Origin: Oasisia sp. SBJ-2009
Lineage: Eukaryota > Annelida > Polychaeta > Sabellida > Siboglinidae
Assembly: GCA_964017155.1 (NCBI GenBank)
Contig: OZ024860.1
Location: 44,758,661-44,822,660, forward strand
Direction: 5' to 3'
DNA: 64,000 bases
The translations under genes and the position numbers were made by a program. The notes under the pieces are model-generated. The model ran no database searches, was not told the origin of the DNA, and worked only from the letters and a program-made list of their open reading frames with translations. Position 1 is the first letter of the stretch. Each line of letters starts with the position of its first letter. Positions 31,901 to 42,600 of this stretch are shown here, piece after piece.

Positions 31901-34900
31901 TATGTTTCCATTCATATAACACTCAAACATTTTCTGCAGAAAGGTTATGCACTTTACGTAATTCAAGGACACAACTAGCAAGAGCTGGGATCTTACTTTT
32001 GGATCAAATACAATTGATAATTTTTTTATTTTCAAAAGAAAATACAAAAAGTTCAATTATCAGGTGTATAACTGAAAAACACCTGATGTTTTACGCAGGC
32101 AGAAGCCTCTAAACAGCAGCACATTATGTTTTGGATATGTTAACCTTTTTTTTAAATAACGCTTTGTTAATATTTCTAATAGTGTAGAATTTAACTAAAA
32201 TAGCAATAAAGAAGAATGTGACTCATTGATTGAATGGGCTGAACAATGTTTGTAACATCGTCTCGTTTATCGTTATAATCTGAGTTGATAGTGGACAGTC
32301 TCCTTTATCGCTATAATCTGAGTGGACGGTGGATAATTTTACCAATTTTTAGCTTAAGTAGGACTGGAAAAAAAATGGCATCGGAATAGGAGAGTGGAAA
32401 CAGACGGTAGAGAAAGTAATGATACAAGAAAAATGCAAAAAAAAACAATCAAAGCCAAAAATCAATGTGAACCTCACCACCGACTTCATAAACAACACAA
32501 ACAGAGACACAAACAGAGCAACAATAACTTACAGACATGCCTGTTATTATACTATCAAAATACGATGCACAAAATTCAGCATATGTAGTGTTTCATTCAT
32601 ATTTTCCATGATTCAACTTTGAAGCTCATGACATGACCACACGGTGTACTCACTGCGACTAGTGCGTCGTCGATGATGTGATCGCGGCGGATGGGCAGAC
32701 GCAGGTAGGGCGTGGTGGGCGCCCCGTGCACGAGCGTCTGGTAGATGGACGTGCGACGCTCCTGCAGCATGCGTATGCGATTGTCAAAGTACATGCCGAG
32801 GCTCTTGACTGTGGTCGTCAGGAGAAACGGGTGCGTCATGAAGGAGAACTTATCGTCGCTCTCCGCGCGGTAATACGTGTAGTCCTTCTCCATCTCGATG
32901 ACGTCGCTGAGCGGCTCGTTGACGAAGTCGACGAACGCGACCGCCGGCTCGCGACAGTCGATGGCCTTCACCCCGAGCTCCTTCTCAAGCGGATCTTGTC
33001 GAACCGTCGACTTCTCCTTCGGTTCGCCACGGCCCACGGCGTCTTGCAGCAACTCGGCGAGGTTCTCGCTCGCCTCCTCATTCTGCCTCGCCTCCTCCTC
33101 GAGAACTTCCGACGGGTCCGTGCATCCTCCGAGGATGCTCGCGTAGTACAGGATCTTGAGGACGCGCGCCGCACTCGTGATCGTGTCGTTATCGTTGACG
33201 GAGCTCATGTGTGTCCAAGGCATCGACACCACCTTCAGCGTGATCAACTGCTGCAGGTAGTCCACCATGAGCTTGATCTGTGCGGACGTGAACCGCGACC
33301 ACACGCGAGCGAGCTTAGCCTGAGCGCTCACCGGGAGCAGCACCATCGCCTTGCAGATCTGCGGCGTCGCGCACTCGATGAATTCGGGGCTGTGGAGGAG
33401 CGGGATCTCCATGACGATGACGAAGATGTTGAGATAGTTTGGGTCGCGGTCGTACGCGTGGTGGTACTTCAGATCCATCTCGACGGCGCGCGACAACGAG
33501 ATCACCGCGTTGACGAGCGCCGCCTGAAAGAGGTGCTTCGGGATCTCGTAGAGCCGCGCATAGACTCGACGCACCGCCGCCACGTCCACTGTCACTTCGT
33601 CGTCCTTCAACCTTGCCGTCGTACCTGACCCCACCTCGACCCCCGACGACGCTGCCGAACTACCCACCTCCATGTCGTCTGTGTCCTTGTCGAGGTCAAC
33701 GACCATCGACTGCAGCTCTTCCTTGTTCGCTCGTTGTGAGTGCTCCTTGCGAAAGCTTAACATCAGTGACTCGGGGTTGTTGAATATCGAACCTATAGTC
33801 CTTATGAGCAGCGACCAACTGTCGCTGACTTGACAAGTCTCAATAACACTATAGATGCCCTCCTCCGTCAGAAACTTGGTTTCTTTTACTGAAAGCACAA
33901 CGATAATAAGACATTTTAATTGGCCATTAGCAAAGATAACAAGACATTTTAGTTTACTATTGAAAAAGAAGCAGCCTGCCACAGATGGAATACCAATTAG
34001 CTATGCTTTCCAGGCCATCAGTAATCTCAGTATGTGGCTGTGGGCAGTCACCAACACCCAGGTATCAAAAAAAACTATCAATTAGCCATGATTTCTGCCA
34101 GGCCACCTAGCCTCTAGAGTTGAGGGTCAAGTGAGGCAGTCGCGAATACACAAGTATTGTTTCCCAGCCTGTCCAGGCACACATGGGCAGAATGTGGACA
34201 TGTATGTGCTCTTAGACACAATCAATAAAATTTCTTGTGTACTACCTATGTACCCTAAGATATGCCTAGATGCAAAATTAAAGAAAAAGTTATGTAAGAG
34301 TTTTGAAAAACATTTTTATTATCTGTTTTGGGGTGTTCAGCATGTATCTTTTATATATTATCACAACATCTGGTCTATATGTTGTTTTGTTTTATTCATT
34401 TGAATTTTTCATGCAATGCAACCTTATCAAAGTCTGGTTTTGTTAAGTAAGTTAGTGTTATTTAATTAACTAATGTATCTTTTATGAACTAACTCGCAGT
34501 GTTTCCCCTGCTGATGAGTGGTGTTTCTGCAAGCCACCTTGCTCAAAATATGTCAGAACTGCCCTCTCATTGCTATTCCTTGCTATAAACATGTTTACAT
34601 GATTACATGATGCAACCTTGTAGTCATGCATTTTCCCCCTCACTATTTCCCAGGGAATAGGTTAAGATACCATTCAGAATGCACCATTTTGAAGGTAGTT
34701 TAAACAATAGTTCTAGGTGACCATGCCCCAGACCCACATCACACATTCAGTGCTCACTCAGCCAATCCTATCATCTCGCCCATCATTTTAGTTAGGGGAA
34801 ACACTGAACTTGTGTACTACAAATTATACATCTGAACAACTGTTTATCTAGTTTATTTCATTTGATCAAGTTAATCATCATTGCAATAATATAATATAAT

Positions 34901-37900
34901 AATAAATACAGTATTTGTCTACGCCATATCTCTAGCAATAAAACCATTCAGAGGCGCATTACACATGAATATACAAATTTCCTATAAAAAATAGGGACGT
35001 ACAGGTGTAATTGTAAAATAAATAGATCAGTAAAAAAAATTCAATATAAATATATAATAGTAATCTTAATAATACTAAAATACTAATACTGATAAATAAT
35101 AGTTAATTATATTACAATTTAAAAAAAAAATAGTTTATAAGTAATATATATTATTAGATATTAACAATAAATAATAGTTAATTATATTACAATAAAAAAC
35201 AAAATATATATATAATAAAATAGTTGATAAATGGTACATATTGAAAATGTTCGGATATTAAAAAATTGTGACAGTATCTATTACCTGGACTAGTAGACTG
35301 TGACGGTAGTGCAACTGGCTGACTAGTGCACTGTGTGGGGAACTTTTCCGATGAACCAGACGCGTCACCTTCGTCGACTGGTGACACCGACAACATCTTC
35401 ACCGCGCCCGCTGTTGACGTGCACGGCGAATCGTCGCACATGTCATCACCGGAACCCTCCGCGGTGGCGCCACCGGTGTCGTCGGAGCTCTTTGGCACTT
35501 TCGATGGGTCGTTGCACAGCGTGCCTTTCTTCTTGAAGAGGTCGATCGCGACGATCGCCGCGGCGTCTTTCGATATGTTTTGGTGGCAGAAGTTGCGACT
35601 GGACGCGCAGTTCTCGTTACAGCAGTCGGCCCGGCCACAGCCGTCGGTCAGTTGATAGTAGTAGCGCTCTATCAGCTGCTTCACTGCTGCGCGCTTCCTG
35701 CAAAACACAACACATCTGTGAAGCTATCAGCTGCTTCACTGCTGCGCGCTTCCTGCAAAACACAACACATCTGTGAAGCTACCAGCTGCTTCACTGCTGC
35801 GCGCTTCCTGCAAAACTCAACACATCTGTGAAGCTACCAGCTGCTTCACTGCTGCGCGTTTCCTGCAAAACACAACACATCTGTGAAGGTCTGTCATTTG
35901 AGCAACTGCTATTTACATACGAACATTACTGGCTTTGAACTGTGAATCTTTTTAGCTATTTATTCAACTGATCTATTTTATACTATTTTAACGAGTTGTA
36001 AGTATTTTTTTAGTCATGTTTATGTTCCATTTATAATAATATATGTTGCTAAATATTTTTTTATGCTTTAATTTATCTAAATATATATATTCATATTACA
36101 GAACATTTACAGTTTTACTATCCGACATTTTTATCATTTAAATTTGACTAGACATTCTAATTAGTAACACTTTCATATATTATTATGCTTTCATAATAGT
36201 TTTACTAATATACATTAATGAATTTATTATCAACCATATGAATATGTTCTTATTGTACTATTCAGCCGCTTTGGCTGCCAGTGAAGTGAATAAACTTTAA
36301 ACTTTATTATTATGAAGCTCCTTCAGGACTAGGGGCTTAATTACAAAGACTCATCTCACATGCCAGGGCTTGCTGTGGCTGAATACGTCTACCCCCGACA
36401 CATCCCTTTGTGTGGTCAGACTCCGGTCGTGCTAGCCACGTGCTGCTCGTGTTTGGGATGTAGAAATCAATATTCAAAGACACTATTTATTGTTCATCTG
36501 CTCGTGTGACTGGGGCACAGGCGCTTGTGTTCCCATCTTCAAACTGGGGCGGGTATTAGTGCTGTTTTCACGGCTGAAGCATTACGATTGGCAATGTCAA
36601 TAAACTAGTTCAACTCAACTAAATCAAGCACTTCTTGTAGACGAAAATGGTTACAACTGAGGATCAGGGAACTGGGCACTGACGAGACGTATAGAGAAAC
36701 AGAATGACTATCATGTCACCACCGTCTGGCAGTAGCCATCTGATGAAGATTGCTGAGCGCAATGAAAACATCAACTGAGTTGAACTGACTGTGAAACAAG
36801 TGAAAGTATCCATGCCAAATTTGCTTGACAATAAATAAACATACACAGATGCAGGTATTAAAACACTGTAAATATTACACGTTTCACCTCCCACCCAGTT
36901 CTTGGTTTTCATAACCTAATCATTGAAGCTCAATTATAGTTAGATTGTAAGTTTGATATTCACCAAAGCACAAGAAAATTAAGACACAGGATCCAGAATG
37001 ACAGGTTGAAGACAGTCAAGGTTAGCATTGAGTGTTCGCTGCCTTGTGTGCCTGACATTGGCATCATGGGGAATGGACCAGGGTATTTCACCAAAGAATG
37101 TACACAAAACAGCAGCATAGTTGAATTTGAATCGGAACCAACAGGTCCAAAATGATGCGTGATTTTTTGCCTCGCATGCATCAATGTTGACATGCACACA
37201 CATACACACACAAGGTCAGTTAGACACATAAACCACTGCATTATGTATCTATGATTAGTTTTTTATTTTGTTGTACATATGGTACTAGGTAGAAAATGTG
37301 TTGGTACCTATTGTGAATGCAAGGTATTCTAATGTTCTAAAATGGCAGCAGGTGTGATTATACTATTATCTGCTCAACTGACAGTCAGGTGCTCTACCAT
37401 GTGATCACTATGGTTTGAGGCCATGGCAAACAATTTTATCAGTACTTACATGCCTTCGGAGTCGTTTCCGCTGTCACAAGAAGAGGAAGGCTTGCTGGCA
37501 CTATAACACAGGCAGCAAAAGGAGTCAGGGGTGGATAAAACTGTGGGAAATTATTTACCTTTCTTCAGTAGTTTTTAGTAAACTTAGCTGCAAAAAATTA
37601 GTTATTTCCAAATATTATCTGTGACAACAGACAAGTTTAACTCAAAATAGCATTACACACTTTCAAAGTTGAAAAATGTGAGCAAATAGTGGGACGTTTT
37701 GTTTCTATTTTATCTTGATTGCAATTCAATACTTATTCAATTAATTTACAAAAAAGATAAATTCAAGTCATTTTATTCAATTCATATTCATTTAGATGTT
37801 TGTGGACCTGCACATTCTGGTAGACCTTGCCATTATTTATGGCTCAAAAGCGTTCTAGAACTCAATAAGTTTAAAACTGAAATATACCTGGGATGAAGTC

Positions 37901-38493
37901 AAATGGTGGTGTTAACTCATTGAGATGGCCCTGGATTCAATACAGGCGTCCTTTTTTATATACGTATAACAACAATTCTGGATTTAATACTTTAAACACA
38001 TAAGCTATGTAATTTGACAGATCTATTTTTCTTCAAAATGCATTAATTACCAAATGCAGTTTTGTAAAAAACAATTCTGACCTACTTTACACATAACTCC
38101 ACGCTGCCTGGAAGACACGGTTAGGCCATAGAAGTACGGGTACAACTAAAGCAACGAATTCGACACGCCTTCATCCTATTCACGTCGATATGCTCCCGTG
38201 GCGCTGTCAGTGTCACTGACGCCAGGGCAGTGTCAGTGACGTCTGTCGTTATCATAAAATAAACAAATGTACTGTTAGTCGTACCGAAACCATTGTCAAG
38301 AGTTAAGTTTGTGATACTGAAATAAATCAGTAAATTATACAATGCAACTGCTAGCAGTCTCCCCCAAATCATGTACTTGTTCAAACAGGAGTCAAGACTC
38401 AAGTGACAAGATTATCGTGCGCAACCTTCTCCGTCTATTTTACCTAGCGACTTTGGCTCCTTTCTCCTCTCTGTCGGAATCCTTAGAACTCAT
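25961..38493 (-). CDS. UBE3A: Ubiquitin-protein ligase E3A (E6-AP), HECT type
   Basis: This is a HECT E3 ligase that accepts ubiquitin from UBCH7-type E2s on a catalytic cysteine and passes it to substrates. Eleven minus-strand coding exons: 38444-38493, 37450-37500, 35285-35697, 32654-33888, 31695-31839, 31040-31245, 30170-30334, 29535-29690, 28554-28627, 27901-28044, 25961-26081. They join in phase to 919 residues. Residues 1-33 are a short extension. The family's usual start MKRAA begins at residue 34, whose ATG is split by the exon 2/3 junction, as in the longer human isoforms. The AZUL zinc domain follows ([14 protein letters not shown]-rich to SSRNF). The HECT domain includes [35 protein letters not shown] and catalytic Cys887 in [10 protein letters not shown], 32 residues from the end as in human. 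It ends AKGFGML. The region between AZUL and HECT is longer and more Ser/Gly-rich than in mammals. Confidence 0.96.
26124..26373. mobile_element. Foldback/MITE-like element in UBE3A intron 10
   Basis: The ends CATAACTAGCAATGTTCTAC and its complement (ending CTAGTTGTG) enclose arms carrying GTTTCGACCACCATC and CCTTCTTCAGGAA, each mirrored on the other side (TTCCTGAAGAAGG, GGTGGTCGAAACGT). Total about 250 bases, no coding capacity. It begins about 43 bases from the acceptor of the last UBE3A exon. Confidence 0.75.
27155..27475 (+). mobile_element. tRNA-derived SINE, copy 2
   Basis: Same family as 24026-24365, including the head GTAGAGCGCACTGGCTAAGG, B box GTTCGAATCC, body GTGTACGAGCAGCC and tail GCGCTATATAAGAAC. 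It is antisense to UBE3A, in the last intron, and ends exactly where the duplicated intron block 27477-27897 begins. Confidence 0.9.
27477..27897 (+). repeat. UBE3A intron block duplicated at 23182-23614
   Basis: Fills the donor-proximal part of the last UBE3A intron. Its right edge is 3 bases from the exon boundary at 27901. See the intergenic copy at 23182-23614. Confidence 0.85.
28795..29000 (-). mobile_element. tRNA-derived SINE, second family
   Basis: On the minus strand the head GGTGGTCGTGTGGTAGAGCG contains an A-box-like motif and GGTTCAATCCC is a B box. The body has TTTCGTTCACCCCACATTGC and TTTCGGAAGAGTCACTAAAA, and the tail GGGGAAGTAAAAGATCCCAC. A tail fragment of the same family is at about 8310-8345. 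It lies in a UBE3A intron, in the sense direction of that gene. Confidence 0.8.
30383..30456. repeat. (ATACA)n pentanucleotide microsatellite
   Basis: About 14 units of AATAC/ATACA. On the minus strand it reads TATTG repeats after a CGACAGTAAAGTTTTG string, a layout typical of the 3' tail of some LINE/SINE families, so it may be the tail of a short minus-strand element from about 30457 to the right. It ends about 48 bases before the acceptor of UBE3A exon 7. Confidence 0.85.
34090..35284. other. AT-rich UBE3A intron 3
   Basis: No element recognised. Between 34880 and 35250 the sequence is extremely AT-rich, with a locally duplicated TAGTTAATTATATTACAA string (about 35100 and 35174). Confidence 0.6.
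35671..35890. repeat. Four tandem 55-bp units containing the UBE3A AZUL-exon acceptor
   Basis: Unit starts are 35671, 35726, 35781 and 35836; each holds GCTGCTTCACTGCTGCGCG then TTCCTGCAAAAC. The first unit overlaps the true exon (upper edge 35697). Every unit repeats the minus-strand acceptor GTTTTGCAG|GAAGCGCGCAGC plus the first coding bases. The copies differ by only one or two bases. Confidence 0.95.
35891..37449. other. UBE3A intron 2
   Basis: No gene. AT-rich up to 36240. A string GTGAATAAACTTTAAACTTT near 36284 resembles a retroelement tail, but no body was recognised. Confidence 0.45.
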
Positions 38494-39629
38494 ACAAAAT
38501 GTCTAGGTGTGTGTAAATTACACAATAATTTCAAATACGACAAATTAATCAAACAACAAATGCAATTAAGGCATTACTACTTAGTTATAATGTTATGTTT
38601 TCATTTCGATTGGAACTTGCCATTTTCGAAGAACCCATGGAAATCTCGAACCAAATCTCGATTCTATGACATGTAAATCATGACATGTTTAACAGTTTAA
38701 TTGTCTATTTTATTACTTTTCATTAACAATGTTATTATGGGCCTTGTAGTATATTTAAAGAATGTTCATATAAAATAGCAATATATTATCTCCCATGAGG
38801 CAACAATTAATATGGCGGCGCCCACGAGTGGGAGTAATTATTTCCCCCCCAGAGCATCGTGAAATGCATTGATTTACGTATGTATTTAGCAACATTACAA
38901 AATATATTCTTCTGAACTATAGTTGGCGTTACTGTGTAGCTTCTTCTAGGTGATCTGTATGTGCATTTTTGCACAAAGGGACGTTGCAATCCATAGCTAA
39001 CCGACACGTTAACAACTCGCTGGCTGCTGAACTGACATCTGTCAAACTCAAAATAGACAGTACGGACGCTGTAGTCCAGACCGTAGACGCTACCCTACAT
39101 TATTTCTATTTGTATATAGTGACAGGCATTTTACTTTATTCTGACTTGTTGTTACGTTGTGATATAAACTCGCCGTTATTTAAGTGTTTTGACTCTAATT
39201 ATATAGCAGAGTAGACTAGCATCTGTTTAAACAGACTTACGTAACTTTGTAAGTTGTGAATTACACAATAATTGTATAGATCAGTTTCGGAAAAGGACTG
39301 AGTTCAGGAAACCATCCTCCGCATTTTGAATATGTAGGGCCACCTGGAGGATGGACAGTTTTACTAGTTATTTGTGCTGGACATTTAGCTTACAGTCCAC
39401 GACTCAAATCAAAGACGCATGTGAATGCATACAGCTTTAAAATGTTTGGGCAGACAAAACATAACAAAAGATTATCATTATAGAATGCAGATTATTATAA
39501 TAGAATAATTCTATGGACCTACTGCATAAATACCATACATGTACAGAAAAATGCATATAATATGTAAAACTTGAGTTAGCCTGACTATAATACAATTGTC
39601 ATGCGATTTCCTTCAGGAAAGACGACGTA
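38494..39629. promoter_or_regulatory. Divergent promoter region of UBE3A and NFXL1
   Basis: The start codons of UBE3A (minus) and NFXL1 (plus) are 1.14 kb apart, with no other gene between them. A YY1-type motif AATATGGCGGC lies at 38809-38819, with a short GC-rich patch to 38830. An acceptor-like TTCCTTCAG precedes the NFXL1 ATG by 13 bases, so a non-coding first exon may lie nearer the middle of this interval. Confidence 0.5.
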
Positions 39630-42600
39630 ATGGCGTCAAGACCGTCATATTTGCAAGGACGCGGCAGGGGAAGAGGCCGTGCTGGCAATGGAAGGGGTTC
39701 ACCACAAGCATCGTTGTCTGATGGCGGACGTCCAGGAAAATCGAAGGGTGGTGATATTGGACTTGGTAGCAACTCTGGTCCACCTAGAGTGTCATACAGT
39801 AAAGTCACCGCCACACAACAGATGATACCCCGGCTGAAGCGCTCAGACAATGGCGATGGGCCTGATGTCAACAATGGTAAAGTATAAATATCATGTAGCA
39901 GTACTTAGATCGGGGCTTTATGCAGGATACAATTATTGCCAGTCACACATGTTTTGGTGGACACATGGATGTTAACTGTTAAGCTAGTTTACGAACTTTC
40001 AGATGTGCCTGATGACCTGAAATAGGCTACAAACACACATATGACACGATTTATACTCACTTTCAAGGCATAACTAACAATATCTATGGTTTTGGAAGAC
40101 CCTATTTTCCTCCTTCATTTTTTTACCCGTCCACCCATATTTCTGCCCGTCCATATTCGTTTTTGCCCGTCCTAATGACGGGTGGACGGGTCTCTACATA
40201 AAGCTATGACTTACATAAGTAAATACGAGATGGATGTTACAATGATTATGTTGACTTTGGTAACATTTTACATCCTCTCGGCAGGGCTTTATGTAGGATA
40301 AAAAATGTGCCAGTCACATTTTTCAGTGGATACGTGGTTGTTAACTCATACATCCAAGCTAGTTGAGATGTATGTTATGACCTGAAATATGCTACGGACA
40401 CATGTGTGACGCCCATTTTCAATGCATAACTGACAATATCTATGATTTTGAAGACCTTTTCTTACCTGTCCAGCACCCATCCAGTGGTATTTCTACCCAT
40501 CCAGAACGGGTTTCACCCATCCAAATGTTTGGATATTACTTGCCACAAATGTTGTAAATTCTGTTGCAATTTTGTTTAAGCTAGGCAATACTTCACCACG
40601 TGTTCTTTTCATCCCATTGTTTTTTTTACCTTCCTACTATCTTGCATTTTGGTTTCGTGGTAGATTAGATGTCTTGAGAGTTGAGATTTGAAATATGATT
40701 CTTAGAGAGATAGAGCTGCTAAATTCTTTCAGACTGTTCATATTCATACACAGCAAATTACTCCTGTGCAAGCACTGTGAAGAAATTTGAATATAAATGC
40801 ATATATGTATTATATACAAGAACTTCATCAGATGGAATGGAGACCTTCTCTGACAGCAAGAGAGTTGTGGCAAGATGGAGTGAACACTTCCAGAAGCTAC
40901 TAAATGTCCCTGGCGACATAGATCACGAAGCTCTGGACAACATCCCGCAGCGCATTATCAAGACAAGCCTCGATGAGATTCCAACTATGGATGAGATGGC
41001 TAGAGCAATCGCCGGCCTGAAAGATGGCAAAGCACCTGGAGGAGATGGAATTCCTGCAGAAGTATGGAAGCACGGAGGAGAAAATATGTTCAGCAGACTG
41101 CACCAACTAATCACCAATGCCTGGGAGGTGGGTTCTGTACCACAAGCATGGAAGGATGCAAGCATTGTAACCATCTACAAGAAAGGTGATCGAACAGACT
41201 GTGGGAACTATAGAGGAATCTCTCTTCTTTCCATAGCAGGCAAGATCTTCGCGAGGATCCTCCTCAACAGACTATCTACTCACATAACACCAGAGGTAGT
41301 TCCGGAGACACAATGTGGCTTCAGAGGTAACCGGAGCACCGTGGATATGATATTTTGTCTCCGACAACTACAAGAAAAGTGCATTGAGCAGGACCGACCA
41401 CTGTACATGGTATTTGTCGACTTCAGCAAGGCGTTTGATACAGTTGGGAGGACCGGGCTATGGCAGCTACTGAGAAAGTATGGCTGCCCAGAGAAGTTCA
41501 CAACAATGATCGAGGCACTACATACTGGAATGATGGCAAAAGTTAGTGTTGAAGGAGAAGTCTCGGAATCGTTCAGTGTCACAAATGGGGTCAAGCAAGG
41601 TTGTGTACTGGCCCCCACGCTCTTCTCCATCTTCCTATCAGCAATGCTCGACGAGGCTTTCCGAGACATGGGGGATGGCATCTACATACAGTCCAGACAG
41701 AACGCTGACCTATTCAACGTCGCACACTTCAGAGCAAAGACCAAGACTACTCGGATACTGATGAGAGAGCTGCTATTCGCAGATGACAGTGCACTGGTTG
41801 CACACTCTGCTGAAGAGATGCAGAAAATAGTGGATGCTTTCTCCGATGCGTCAAAGAAGTTCGGCCTGAAGATTAACATCAAGAAGACCGAGGTGCTGTA
41901 CCAATCCAACTCTACAAGAACCCGAGAGGAGGATATCATGGTTGATGGAAACAAGCTGAACTCTGTTCTAGAATTCACCTACCTCGGAAGCACTATATCA
42001 AGTGACGGATGCATTGACGACGAAATACAGAGGAGGATGGCCAAGGCTAGTGCATCTTTCGGCCGACTACGCCAGAGACTCTGGAACAACCACCATGTGT
42101 CCATGCGGGTTAAAGGCAAGATATACCGTGCAATTGTGCTGTCCACCCTCCTATACGGAGCTGAGGCCTGGACAGTGTACAGACGACAGGTTAAAAAGCT
42201 ACATGCCTTCATGATGCGACATCTGCGTTCGATCATGAGGATAACCTGGATGGACAAAGTGACAAACAAGGAAATACTAGAACGAACAGGGCTGCCATCT
42301 ATGGAAGATCTTCTGATCAGAAAGAATCTCCGGTGGACTGGACACCTCATGAGGATGTCACCAGACAGGCTACCGAAGCAGGTTCTCTACTCTCAACTGT
42401 CTTCTGGTCAGAGAAAGAGAGGGCGCCCTCGTCTCCGGTTCAAAGATACCATCAAGAGAAACCTAAAGATGAGAGACATAAAGATCGACTCATGGACATC
42501 ACTCTCACAGCAGAGAGACAAATGGAGAGCAAGAGTCAAGTGATGGAAGCAGTCTTTGTCGCTTCGCGACCGACAGCACGATGATGATGACAAGAACTTA

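Noticed and set aside
32678..33628. A 316-codon plus-strand frame
   Set aside because: Antisense shadow of the large GC-rich UBE3A exon; no domain.
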